This document shows, in pieces, positions 12,600 through 24,900 of a stretch of 64,000 nt of DNA (positions are counted from its first letter, which is position 1; every line of letters begins with the position of its first letter). Origin of the DNA: Chiridota heheva. Taxonomy: Eukaryota > Echinodermata > Holothuroidea > Apodida > Chiridotidae. The notes beneath the pieces were generated by a model. That model saw only the letters and a list, made by a program, of their open reading frames with translations. It was not told where the DNA came from and searched no databases. The stretch spans positions 536,001 to 600,000 of the forward strand of contig JAIGNY010003019.1 in NCBI GenBank assembly GCA_020152595.1, given 5' to 3'. A program made the translations under genes and the position numbers.

Positions 12600-13770
12600 A
12601 CTGTTCATTTCCCACCAGAATACAATCTACCTCAAAAACCCTCGACCCACCAAGTTACAACCCCAAACAATCTCTTTCTTACTGTACAATACAAATACAG
12701 GACAAAAAAATACAATAAAAAGTCAAATAAAAAATACAACAATACAATATACAAACAATACAAAATACAATAAAAAAATACAATAAAATAAATACCGTAA
12801 AAAATACATTTAAATACATTTAAAATACAACAAATAAAATAAAAAATACAATAAGAAACTAGAATTAGAAACTGTTCATTTCCCACTGTAATACAATCTA
12901 CTTTAGAAACCCTCGACCCACCAAGTTATAACCCCAAACAATCTGTTTCTCACTGTTGATCTTTATTGCCATTTACATTATAAACACTTGAGGATCATCA
13001 CTTGTGTTCATTATTTTCAGTGTAATTCAGGCTAAGCATTCATTGTTTGATCTCTATACTGGGTAGATTCACATTCCACCATTTCATTCATGGCAGAAAC
13101 CAATTGTTTTAATTTCATTGATACCAGAGACCACTTCAATTGATTTTCTTTGAGTCCAGAAAATTCATTGTATGGTTGTCCTTTTATGGCATGAGTTTGT
13201 TGTTCAGCACATTCCATTGAAAAGTTTCAACTAGTCTTGATAAATCTTTCCCTCAAATATCCCCACCCCTCCAATTTTGCCCTTCCCCTACACCAATACA
13301 TCCCAAATTTGAATCACTTACTCCTTAAACAGGAACAAAACCACACATCAAATTTGATCCAATCCAGTCATCAGTTCTTGAACTATCTTGATGACAGACA
13401 AAATGTCCCCTTATTTTCACTCTTCTCCTGTTCCACTATGTCTCAAATTTTAATAACTTCTTCCTAAAGCAGTAACAAAACCATACAGCAAATATAATCC
13501 AAATCCAATCATCAGTTGAGATATCTTGATGACAAACAACAAACAGACAAATAGTGGCAAAAACATGTCCCCACCATTCCATTTGCTCGCTTCCCTCATT
13601 CCAATATGTCTCAAATTTTAATCACTTCGTCCTTAAGCAGTAACAAAACCACACACCAAATTGAATCCAAATCCAATCACCAGTTATTGAGATATCTTGA
13701 TAACAAACAGACAAACGGACAAATGGGCAAAAACATAACCTCCATCCAACTTCGTTGGCGGAGGTAAAAA
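12600..13770 (+). repeat. Dispersed repeat family R1, copy B with internally multiplied 3' module
   Basis: It aligns to 8560-9410, but the module around AATCCAATCATCAGTT..GAGATATCTTGATGACA is present three times (about 13290-13400, 13430-13540, 13600-13720). The CGACCCACCAAGTTA module is present twice (12645 and 12915). It ends CCTCCATCCAACTTCGTTGG followed by CGGAGG, a stable terminal stem. Non-coding. Confidence 0.65.
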
Positions 13771-14103
13771 TACAATAAGGTATATGGAGAGAAACAACAC
13801 CTATTACACTGCTTAAACCTCCCATCTACACCACTAGCAATTATTCTCACTATTTAATTTCAATAGAGCTACATGTATGATATTTTACAGTTACAGAATT
13901 ATTTGAAATTATAAATATGAGACATTAAAATGTGAACTACAGTAATAGATTTCTTTCATGATTATTACTAAGTGGACAAAAGGTGGCATAAATGTGAATG
14001 AATAAAGAAATACCTAAAAAAGTTAATATATTGGCATAAGAAACAAAAATGCAAATTGCAAACTTGCAACTAATCTTTATTGGGCTTTTCCATAAATATA
14101 AAT

Positions 14104-14410
14104 AACCAGACATTGCAAGCGATACAAATCCTCTTGCCACTAATAACACACTTTCCACCCTCTGTCCCACATGTCATCCCACCCTCTGTCCCACATTCCA
14201 TCCCACCCTCTGTCCCATATGCCATTCCACACTCTGTTCCACATGCCATCCCACCCTCTGTCCCACATGCCATCCCACCCTCTGTCCCACATGCCATTCC
14301 ATCCTGTCCCACATGCCATTCCACCCTGTCCCACATGCCATCCCACCCTCTGTCCCACATGCCATCCCACCCTCTGTCCCACACACTATCCCTCCCTGTG
14401 ACAATGCCAT
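14104..14410 (+). repeat. 24-bp minisatellite inside a dispersed element
   Basis: About ten copies of a 24-bp unit (CCACCCTCTGTCCCACATGC plus CATC) run from about 14150 to 14400. The 50 bases before it (AACCAGACATTGCAA.CGATA and AATCCTCT) also precede a related four-copy array at 27517-27670. The Pro/His-rich and Gly/Trp-rich open frames on both strands are artefacts of the repeat. Confidence 0.9.
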
Positions 14411-14524
14411 TTCACATCGTTCTTTGTGCCACCCTGTCCTGCCCCCATACCATCATGTCCTTCCCCCTCCCATTCTAACATTCTTTCCTTCGACTCTCAT
14501 CTCATCAACCCTATGAACCTACAG

Positions 14525-15015
14525 TAACATGCCCTATTTACCTATGATGTCCCATTCAGCTAACATGTCCCATTCAGCTACCATGTCCCATTCACCTACC
14601 ACCCCTGCCCCCATTCAGTTACTATCCCCCATTCAGCTACCATCCCCCATTCACCTACCATCCCCTATTCACCTAGCACCACCCATTTACCTACCACCCC
14701 TCGTTCCACCTACCACCCCCATTCACCTACCACCCCATTCACCTACCACCCCCATTCACCTACCATCCCCATTCACCTACCACCTGCAGTCCCCCATTCA
14801 CCTACCATCCCCATTCACCTGCCACCCCATTTACCTACCATTCCTTATTCACTTGCCATCCCCTATTCATCTACCACCCCCATGCACCTACCTTATCCCA
14901 ATCACCTACCATTCCCCAATCACCTACCATCCCTTATTCGCCTACTGTACCATCCCCCAATTCACCTACCATCCCCCAATTCACCTACCATCCCCATTCA
15001 CCTATCATCTACTGT
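14525..15015 (+). repeat. Pyrimidine-rich minisatellite, CATTCACCTACCATCCCC type
   Basis: Degenerate units of about 15-18 bp based on CATTCACCTACCATCCCC run for almost 500 bp directly after the 24-bp array. The predicted Pro/His/Leu-rich 167-residue frame is a translation of this array and not a gene. Confidence 0.9.
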
Positions 15016-16551
15016 ACCAAATATACTCTTAACCAACTCATCATTCCCACCTTCACTCACTCTGTTGCACCACAGCTTCCTTCTCATTACCCCCTGATAA
15101 TTTATATAAACAGAAAAATATTAACCCTTAACATAATCTGAAACTCCCCATAAAAAAATGCTCAACTTGATATTTTGCCATATAAACCAAATAGGCTATT
15201 TACCAAAAGAATGAAAATCTATTACAAATCAATTAAAAGAATTATTGTTTTTTTCTATTATCTCATGATACTTAATTACAAATTATTTTGAAGGGTCAGC
15301 GCTATAGTTGAACTTTTTTTCTTTCATGCCAGGAAAAATAATTCAATTGTTATTCATGTCAGAAATGCATTGTTGTAAGTTCTTTGGTGGCAATAAATGG
15401 TCGCCATTATATAAATTCCTATTCAGGCAAGCTTGAAAAATAGTTAAAATTCCTTTCTTAGGGCAGAAATCTTTTGTTCCCCAGTAACTGAACAATGCAT
15501 GTGGTCAGACAGATAATAGAAGTGACAGATAGACAGATGTAAGGTAAAGATCCTATATCACCTCTCCACCAACTTCCTTGGTGAGGGGATACCAAGTAAT
15601 GGACTTTCAAGCAATTTAGCAAAATTACTCATAATGCTGAATATTCATATATCTCAAACTCTTAATACTATAAACTTTTGAAGTACAGAGTCTATAAATC
15701 TTATGCAATCACAACTCAACATGAACTGTATATCAATTCAAATCCACCATTAAGCATTTATCAGCCTCTACTTACAGTGAATGCTAAGTTCACCCTGAGC
15801 TAATTGATACTTAAATTTTTAGTCCATATAAACCATTATGACATGGAATCTAAATCACAACTCTCATTGTTCAATAATCTCTTACTCTTTATTATTACTA
15901 CATTTCAGAAAAGCAGAAAAAAATTCAATAAATCTGGTCAAGTCGTCATATGCAACTCATTACATGTATATATCTTATCACAGGGCTGATTAAGGCTTGT
16001 AGGTATTACTGTATATCCAATAGAATGCCAAAAAGATTAAACCCACTCAGAAAATGAATTTGAAAATGAGAACCCAAATATTCATCCAGGCTTCATAAAT
16101 CATTTTCCCTGATGGACGAAAGACATTTTCACCTTAATATCATCATGACATGACATGCTGACTCATCTAATAATAACGCTTAATCAAAACGGTGCTGAAA
16201 GAGACACCGTCATAGTCGCAGAGCCAAACCGAAGATATATTAATTTACAAATTGGTAGCGTGGAAATGAAATGAGTGACCATGTGCAAAGGCAAAGAAAA
16301 TCGTATCTTATAGACTATGTTTTTTTTTTTTTATGTGGAAAAACTTTCTGATTTCTAAGAATCATTTTCTGGCATACAGTATACAGTAGTTACAGACATG
16401 TACATGTTCTGCTAATTCTACTCTTTCCAATTTCTTAAAGGTAAGAAACAATAATGAAGTTAAAAAAGTACTTATAGTGACTAAAAAGATTGAACTAAAA
16501 AAACATTACTAACAAAACATGAATCAGTGGGAGTTTCACAATAGTAAATAA

Positions 16552-16830
16552 TAACATGAAATATTAACATGAAATAATGACATGAAATAATGACAGGAAA
16601 TGATGACATGAAATAATGACATGAAATAATGACATGAAATAATAAAATGAAATAATAACATGAAACACTAACATAAAATAATCACATGAAATAATCACAT
16701 GAAATAATAACATGAAATAATAACATGAAATAATAAGATGAAATAATAACATGAAATAATATTATGAAATAATAACATGAAATAATAGCATGAAATAATA
16801 GCATGAAATAATAACATGAAATAATGACAA
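16552..16830. repeat. 13-bp satellite, ATGAAATAATAAC unit
   Basis: About 20 near-identical 13-bp units (AACATGAAATAAT, with G/A variants) form an uninterrupted array inside the CCDC102A intron. It is followed by four short repeats of CTTTTAAATTTCA (16875-16940). Non-coding. Confidence 0.95.
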
Positions 16831-17097
16831 ATATTAAAGCTCTTTCTGCACTGATTGCATGTACTCAATGAGCTTTTAAATTTCAAGTGCTTTTAAATTT
16901 CAAATGCTTTTAAATTTCAGGTGCTTTTAAATTTCAACTTTTCAGGCTCAAGCTGCAGTAACCGACATACAGTACGGCACGCAACCTTGTACTACCCTGC
17001 TCTGATCCTTTATGCCAAGTTTAGCCCCCACTCAATAATGTGAGAGGCGGAAGTATGCTTCGGTCCCCCCACTTTTCAGAAAAGAAAAACCCCTTAT

Positions 17098-18126
17098 GTA
17101 CAATTTGATGCGTTAAATTATCCGAACCTAGATTGCAAATCACAAAACCTCATTAAATACACAATTCAATGCATATTTCATTTTTTGTGAAAAAAACTTA
17201 CAATATCTTGGACAGAACTGGAAATAGGTGATCAATATTATTTGTACCCTTTGTGAAATATATCAACCTTTTCAGCGCTTGTACTTCTGATTTATTCGAT
17301 TATGATTTACAATACCTTGGTCTGATCCCAGGTCTGATTTTAGTTTCCCCAATTAAAATCATTTGAATTGACCACACTTGGTCGTAAAATGTAGCAATAC
17401 ATCGTATACACCGATTTAGCGCCTGCGTATGTGTAACATACAGCATGCAGTTAGTACGTGTACATGCAGGTGACAGGTCACTGCACTGCGAGCGTGTATG
17501 TACTGCCATGTACATTGTGTCTTATACTAACTTAATTGTTTATTCTTCTTTGTTAAAAAAACTATAAAAAAAAAATTCCCACAATCGTGAAAATAAATGG
17601 GACAAAAATGAGACTTTTGAATAAGGGGTTTGAGGTTGATGGTAAATCAACTCTTAGCCCCCCCTTCCTTCCCCTCATCCTCAAGAAAAAAAGTTCCTAC
17701 GCCGTTGCCTTATGCTGAGCACCAAGCGAGAGGGCAGCAGGTACCATGTTTAAAAGTTTTTGGTATGAATCAACTGGAGGTTAGACCTACAACTTAAACC
17801 TTCCTCCGGTATGCCAGTTCTCTAGCTAGCAATTGAGCTATCAAACCCAGTCAGTAAACCAGTATTAAAACTGAAAAAAAAAAATCATTGGATGTTTGTA
17901 AAACTCTGCACTCATTACCTCTAAATTGGAATTTTCACTTTCCAAAGCAATTCATACGATAAATGATTATTTTATGAGCTGTACAATTTGATGCGTTAAA
18001 TTATCCGAACCTAGATTGCAAATCACAAAACCTCATTAAATACACAATTCATGCATAATTCATTTTTGTGAAAAAAAACTTACAATATCTTGGACAGAAC
18101 TGAAAATACAGTAGGTGATTATCATT
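17098..18126. repeat. Pair of about 145-bp direct repeats flanking a SINE
   Basis: Copies at 17098-17241 and 17981-18126 (period 883) share GTACAATTTGATGCGTTAAA, TTATCCGAACCTAGATTGCA and CTTACAATATCTTGGACAGA with only a few differences. The segment between them carries a SINE at about 17705-17870. No TG...CA ends, primer-binding site or polyprotein are seen, so they are not convincing LTRs. A local duplication is the simpler reading. Confidence 0.8.
17705..17870 (-). mobile_element. tRNA-derived SINE, copy 2
   Basis: On the minus strand the body carries GGTACCTGCTGCCCTCTCGC and TTGGTGCTCAGCATAAGG, matching the SINE at 125-332. It is preceded by an A-box-like GATAGCTCAATTGCTAG. The B box is degenerate (GTAGGTCTAACCTCC). 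It lies between two direct repeats. Confidence 0.75.
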
Positions 18127-18642
18127 ATTACAAACAGAACAAGGCTCTGACTTCAATCTTAATATCACGATATCGTCGTTAGCCAAATGTTTTGATTTCA
18201 TTACAAGACACCACTAATATCATCTTCAACAATAAACATTGTCAACAATTTCACTGTGAATACAAGAATTTTAACAAAATTCAACAACAAAAAAATTTGT
18301 TTGATATATTTTTTCCTAAATGGAAAGAAAATTAGGATTTATAAAATAGCAATTCTTATTTTCAAATCAAAATCTAAATAGTAGAAAACACAAGAAAAAA
18401 AGAGGTATTTTATTTAATAATCATCAATGTACAGCATGGTTTAAAATGATAATATTTGCTATCAACATTGTGATATTATCACTCATAACTGTAATGAAAT
18501 TGATATACTGTATGCAGATGGATGAAGCCGTGGCAGCCCTACTTTGAGGGGCTTTGGGGCTCATAGCCACCCCCACCCATTTTGAAAGGCCTACTATACA
18601 CACGATAGAAACTACCTGGATCTCCAAGTAATATTTCCATAC

Positions 18643-18751
18643 CTCTTTCACTAGCTGGTCCTTGGCATCTGTCAGCTCTTCAAACTGATGTTTTAAATTT
18701 GTCAGGTCCTGCTGTAAAACTGCAATCTTTTGATGCAGATCATCTTTTTCT
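18643..18751 (-). CDS. CCDC102A: CCDC102A-like, second coding block
   Basis: This 109-bp exon has a TCTATTAG acceptor and a GTATGG donor. Its first base completes the CA left by the upstream exon (Gln), and it then reads EKDDLHQKIAVLQQDLTNLK and HQFEELTDAKDQLVKE, ending in phase 0. It lines up with vertebrate CCDC102A where -REDKLALSRNIEKLEGEL- and -YEELSKTKQEML- sit. The peptide is pure coiled coil. The exon phase chain 2-0-0-0 across four exons is fully consistent. Confidence 0.88.
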
Positions 18752-19014
18752 CTAATAGAATTAAGAAAGAGGTAAATAAACAGTTCTTAAAAGGAAAAAA
18801 CTTATATAAAAGGATTGAGAAAAAAGTACTTGAAAACCATTACTGCAAAAACTTGGCAATAAAGTAAGTACCTTTGTAGCTAATCCAAATCCATTATGAA
18901 CCACTTTCATGAACAGCGCTGTTGGACAAATGCCACATTTAAGTACTGTACATTCAAATATGAAAAGAAAATAACACAATAATGAAAGTTAACTTACTGT
19001 ACACTTAACAGAAA

Positions 19015-19390
19015 AACTAGCTTGCAACAGGCTTGCAATAAGCTAATATTTTTAGCTTGCTGCAACCTTGCAGTGGGCTAGTACTACATGTAAGTGCTGC
19101 AAGCTAGTATTTGGAACAAATGTGCAAGCTTCTACAGTAGCTTGTGCAAGCTAGCAAAACTTTCTGCAAGCTACCAAAAACTTTCTGCAAGCTTGCTCAA
19201 ACTAACAAAAACTTTCTGCAAGCTTGTGCATTGACAGAAAAAACTTCCTGTAAGCTTGTGCAAGCTACAGTAACAAATATTTTTTGCAAGCTTGTGCAAG
19301 CTAATCTTAGTTTGCCACAAGGTATGTTGCAGCAAGCTTACGCACACTAAAGATGTTAGTTTGTCACAATCTTGCTGCAAGCTAGATTTT
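19015..19390. repeat. GCAAGCTT-rich degenerate tandem repeat
   Basis: The word GCAAGCT(T/A) recurs at least ten times in 375 bp, mostly within the longer unit ACTTTCTGCAAGCTTGTGC, spaced about 35-40 bases apart. It reads on both strands because AAGCTT is palindromic. No coding interpretation. Confidence 0.8.
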
Positions 19391-19872
19391 TCTGTACGGG
19401 TAGTTAACACTAATAATTATAAACAATTGACAGCTACCTTTTCTGCAAGAAAGCATTTGATGTTTGAACTACACGTGCACTACAGTATCTGTGGGTTAGC
19501 TTGTTAAAACAAGTTCCTGTTAATTGTTGTGTATACTTGTATACACACACATTTCTATTATCGATGCGTTGGCTACAAAATCAAAATAATTCAACATCCA
19601 ATGCCAAGAAATCATGCAGTTAATACCTTTAACAGCAGAATATAAATTTTCAAACAGAATATTTGAAGGCGCTTGCCTCTTCCTCAGCATAAAATAATAA
19701 TCCGAAACCGAGAAGAACTATTCATGTATCCTAGAATTTGATCGGGGTATGACGTAATAAAAACTGATCAAAGTGTCAATGTAAGTCAAAAAATAAAAGT
19801 GCTACCGTATTTCAAATTTTGTAAAAGAAATTGATCAGCTATTGTTCGTTCAGGCAACATATAATTAAATTG

Positions 19873-20100
19873 CTACATTCTAATGTAAACATTTATTGTG
19901 AAATCATATCCAGTATGCCAGAGAAAGTGTACTTATTTTCATAGCTTTTTAAAATCAAAAGCAATATAAAGCAAAAGGGAAAATATCTACATTCCAATGT
20001 AAACATTTATTATGAAATCATATCCAGTATGCCAGAGAAAGTGTACCTATTGTCAAAGTTTTTTCAAATCAAAAGCAATATAAAGCAAAAGGGAAAATCA
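19873..20100. repeat. 114-bp tandem duplication
   Basis: CTACATTC.AATGTAAACATT, GAAATCATATCCAGTATGCC and AAAGCAATATAAAGCAAAAG occur in two head-to-tail copies (19873-19986 and 19987-20100) with about 8 differences. Non-coding. Confidence 0.9.
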
Positions 20101-21032
20101 TAAATTAATTGTATATTGAAGATGTGTGACGCCCCGAGGTTGTCACTTAGCTTGTTTCCAGTATTTTGCTTAGCTTATCATACGTAACTGTAATCTGATT
20201 GTAAATGAGCCCCGTAATGTATGGGCCATGTGACATTCGAATGTGGGAACCTAAGTTCAGGTATCTGGTCTCATATACTCATTAACATCTTTTCTTCTGC
20301 TTTTCTTTCGTGCAGGTCCAGGTGTCCCAGCCGTCCACATAGCCAGTGCCACGGACTGCATTCCTTTCCATTGTTAACTTAGTTACATGTAGCTCGTAGT
20401 TCTGTTTGGGAACACCCAAAACACTTGCTCCCTAGGCTCTGATATAGAGGTTATGTATTTTGGCTGGTTAACAATGGTTTAGTATTTTTTGTGTTTGGAT
20501 ACAGCTTGACAGGCAGAGGCTATCGGAGACATGTGGCGTTATGGCCCGTTGTAAGTGTCATGTATCTTAGTTCTTTTCATTTTTTTAAGGGGAGCAAAGT
20601 CTGGGATCGGGGTCAGATTTTAGGGACGCCAAGCCCTTCCCTCCCGTTTTTAGCTGGTAAACTGTTATTTGTTTATTCGAAATTTGGCACTAGGCTTGTA
20701 CAATTTGTGTAGGGTCAAGGGCATGGCACTTGGCAATTTACAAGTTCACCCTTGCCAAGAATTTTAGGGATTTGTGGTATAGAGGGTTGGTATTCCTCAT
20801 GGGGAAAGTTTTCAGGTCCCCTCCGCTTGTTTGTTTGATGAGGGCTTAACGGCACCACAACAGTGAGGGTCAAATTGTGCCGGACAGGTTAGATCATTCT
20901 AGAGGTAGGAAGAAAAGAAAAGAGGGGGAAATTGAGAGAAACACAAGAACTAAAAGCCAGAAAAGCTGAGATCGAGAGAGGAAGAGCATGGGTGAAAAAA
21001 ACAATGTAGAGAGAGTGGGTGGGAAAGGAGGA

Positions 21033-21641
21033 CTAAATATGGTTGTAGAGGGAAGCATGATGAAGGAAGGAGATAATTTTATCCGGAGGGTTTTCTGGAA
21101 GAGCTAGGCCATTGAGTTGTGGGGAGCGAGGAAGGCTCTGGGGAGCGATGGAACCTCTGGGAAGGTTGTACAGGGGGCAAGCAAGGAGGATGTGATGGAC
21201 TGTGAGGGTGCAATGGCAATTGTTGCAGAGAGGTGGGGGAGCCAATAAGGAGGTGGGAGTGAGTGAGGTGGGTGTGAAAGGAGTGTGAGGATCAAATGTG
21301 GTTGAGGATGGTGAGTAGGGCAAGGAGGATGTGATGGACTGTGAGGGTGCAATGGCAATTGTTGCAGAGGGTGGGGAGCCAATAAGGAGGTGGGAGTGAG
21401 TGAGGTGGGTGTGAAAGGAGTGTGAGGACCAAATGTGGTTGAGGATGGTGGGTATGGTAGTGGTGGTCCTGAAATTATGATGCTGGTCTAGTGAAATATT
21501 AGTTTCACGAGCCAGGCCGCCCATGCCCTGGTAAGTTTCTTTAGGAGTGTTGGTTTGATTGATTAAAGTTATTAATTTTAGTTTGCTACAAAACTGGCTT
21601 GAGAAGGGAACGTTTCTTGTTATTCCACCTCCATCTGTCAA
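21033..21641 (-). pseudogene. C-terminal fragment of a non-LTR retrotransposon ORF2
   Basis: The minus-strand frame contains THLTHSHLLIGSPP and PLCNNCHCTLTVHHILLACP. The pattern C-x2-C-x7-H-x4-C after an R-x-GH-x-HL-type stretch is what follows RT/RNase H in Jockey, I and R1-type elements. A segment of about 135 bp (21178-21313, 21314-21450 on the plus strand) is duplicated in tandem. The upstream-encoded copy has lost its reading frame across the zinc-finger part, while the downstream-encoded copy keeps it. No RT domain is present here. It is a dead 3' fragment, unrelated in sequence to the C-terminus of the element at 42481-47751. Confidence 0.65.
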
Positions 21642-22507
21642 ACTCTTCCTTTTAGAAGTAAATCTTGAGGCAGCTACAGTAGGTGCTTCCTGGTTATTTA
21701 TAACTTAGTTCTTTTTTAACGCTCATTCGTGCCATACCTAGACCATATAAGCATTTATGTAATCTATGAAGTTGTACTCTGGGTGCTAAATATGTATCTC
21801 ATTTTGCACTGAGTTTAGTTTTATTTAGTTTTGTCTGCAAAAAAAAAGAGAAACTCACAGAAATAAATTAGCACTCTGAGGCTTTCTTTAAGAAACTGCC
21901 CTCCCTTTGAGCCCTGCGGTGACATGTCTTTGTAAATGAGAATTATCAAGAGAAACAGCAAGAACTGTTCAACTTGAACCCAACCTATTTATCTTTGCGC
22001 AATTTATATCCTACTCTCTTTGTTTTTTAGGCAATAGTCAGAATAGCTTGTGGCTTAGGCCTCCCCTCCCCTTCCCATCTGTGGTCCCGTTCATGCCTGG
22101 GGTGAGGAAGTACTTTGGGGTGACTCTTTTTAATTATATTTGTTGCCCCTCTGGTGTATTTCCCCCTCCCTTAGCCCTCACCTCCTGACACTGGGTGGCA
22201 TCTAACTGCTCAGTTACCCATGCCACTGTTCGGCCTGAGGGTAAGGATGCTCCTACAGTAGGAGGTGCTACAGATGTACAAATCAAATAAAGCCTTAGGG
22301 TGCCTTGGAGTGGTTATTTTTTGTGAAATGCTTTGTTGTTGGTTAAATTGCATTTTCCTTTTACTTGTTTTTTAGAGGGAGAGAGAAGAGGGTGAAGAGA
22401 TTAAATCCTGTCATAATAGTTGATGTGTTGTAAATAATGAAAAAATTAGAGGGGGTAGAAGAGGGTTGTGGAGGAAGCAAATGGGGCAAAAAAATAAAAA
22501 CACTTAC

Positions 22508-23533
<1,026 letters not shown>

Positions 23534-23881
23534 AATGCCAAAAATTGATCGCAAAAAACAAACACTACACTGTAAATCTCTTTTCCAGATAAGTTGCAGG
23601 TTTCACAAACATAAGAATGGGGAAAATATCAAAATAATTAATGTCAAGCTTGAGTAATCATGACACAAAAAAAGATATTGCATAGAATAAACTTCATAAT
23701 GAGTAACGCCTAATGATACTTCCATTCATCTCCTCACAAATTGGTAATGAGCAGCGCACCCCAAATAGTCATGCACGATCTCTCCTTCCTGAGAAAGTCA
23801 TCTCTCATCCAGCCAAAGACTAATCACTTCAGGCTGATCTCCACTGATCCACATCCAGTCATTCTTACAACTTTCAAAGTT
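23534..23881 (-). other. 5' UTR part of the CCDC102A first coding exon
   Basis: A TTTTTTTGTTTAACAG acceptor ends at 23882 on the minus strand, so the exon should start at 23881 and include about 350 bases before ATG 23533. At least one non-coding exon and the promoter would then lie further right; I could not find them. A short ATG-rich leader is present, with no long upstream frame. Confidence 0.5.
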
Positions 23882-24102
23882 CTGTTAAACAAAAAAAATA
23901 AAACGGCAGGTTAGGACTTAATTGTATTTGTGATGTGTGAGAATAAAGTCCTTCTAACATAAATAAGTTTTGATCACAAAACAGTGTACTGTATCCTTAA
24001 TTTATGATAAGTCTACTTCTTGTTGCTGGAGTTGACTGAGCACATATTGTGTGTTGAGCTGCATGGTGTCATCTAGGAGTTAAATTGTATAATGCGTAGT
24101 CA

Positions 24103-24603
24103 CAGAGGTTGCGTTATAATTTTTTGTCTGGCGTATTTGGTTACGACAAGCCCTTAATTTTCAGCGTATTTTGTAAATTTGCCATCGTATGTACAGGGCA
24201 CTGCTTATAAATGTACAGGGCACTGTGCACTAGCGAAGCTTGCAAGTATTGTTAAACACACACAACATCATGTACATGTATATATTGACTATATAGTATA
24301 GTACTAGCCTATATGTGTTTATGTACAGAAGTTGTGCGGACATGTTGAATCATTCGGCCGTTAGTCTTATAGTTGTGTCATTTTCCTTTAATTTCTGAGT
24401 AAATGAAAATCATTTTTGCGTGAAATAAAACTTCCAATTGCATCAGAGAGGTAAAATATTTATTTACTGTTAGTTAATGAAAAAAACTGGCGTAAATTTT
24501 TACATGCTATATCTCAATTTTACAACGCAGGTACAACATGTGTCTTTAAGAAATTTCAACCATAGCGTAATATACAACAAATTTGTCGTTAACGTGAACC
24601 TTG
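24103..24603. mobile_element. hAT-like MITE, 501 bp, nearly perfect 8-bp TSD
   Basis: The insert is absent from the paralogous copy at 25025-25340. It starts CAGAGGTTGCGTTA and ends TAACGTGAACCTTG, giving imperfect terminal inverted repeats (CA-AGGTTCACGTTA from the right end). Flanking CGTAGTCA (24095-24102) and CTTAGTCA (24604-24611) are 8-bp duplications with one mismatch. An 8-bp TSD and CA(G)AGGTT ends are typical of the hAT superfamily. There is no transposase ORF, so it is non-autonomous. Confidence 0.75.
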
Positions 24604-24877
24604 CTTAGTCATCGTGCATCTTGTAAACAATGGCGTTCCTGAATGCTCTTAATGTAATCAGAGTTTTGATACCACTGGAAGATAAAAGCATACACGGTTG
24701 AAGAATGAGTTTCTTAGATTACAGAAAGTCACTGATATCAGGGTAATGATATATTTCTAACAGAAAGAGAAATGCTTGCAAATGTTCTATTCGTGAGGAA
24801 AAAAATATTGTTTCCTTTTAAGGATTACCTCAGTGGTGCATCATACATGTAGACCTGAATTACTTAAAGTAAGGAAG

Positions 24878-24900
24878 GGGGGGGGGGGAGGGGGGGGGAG
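24878..24900 (+). repeat. Poly-G tract
   Basis: Two runs of nine or more G separated by A give a potential G-quadruplex-forming tract. Similar shorter G runs occur at 27987-28000, 49368-49378 and, as C runs, at 49930-49948. Confidence 0.85.

Larger units (their letters stand above)
11044..18642 (-). other. CCDC102A-like intron (7.6 kb), repeat-rich
   Basis: This intron holds a dispersed repeat (11310-11765), ATACAAT-type simple repeats, a second R1 repeat copy with local duplications, two minisatellites at 14.1-15.0 kb, a 13-bp satellite at 16.55-16.83 kb, a SINE and a pair of 145-bp direct repeats. The parts between these (about 11770-12240, 13770-14100, 15100-16550, 18130-18640) show no recognisable gene. 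Confidence 0.6.
18752..22507 (-). other. CCDC102A-like intron (3.8 kb)
   Basis: It contains a GCAAGCTT-rich tandem array (19015-19390), a 114-bp tandem duplication (19873-20100) and a LINE C-terminal fragment with an internal duplication (21033-21641). The stretches 20110-20890 and 21650-22500 show no gene. They are G-rich on the plus strand near 20890-21030 and 22370-22480, similar in composition to the LINE fragment. Confidence 0.6.

Noticed and set aside
12198-12886. Phe/Tyr/Cys/Ile-rich membrane-like minus-strand frames
   Set aside because: They are translations of ATACAAT simple repeats, with overlapping frames equally open.
14070-15097. Long Pro/His/Leu-rich and Gly/Trp/Met-rich open frames on both strands
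   Set aside because: They translate the 24-bp and 15-18-bp minisatellites; openness follows from the repeat and appears on both strands.
17098-18126. LTR retrotransposon with 145-bp LTRs
   Set aside because: No TG...CA ends, primer-binding site, polypurine tract or gag-pol sequence in the 740-bp interior.
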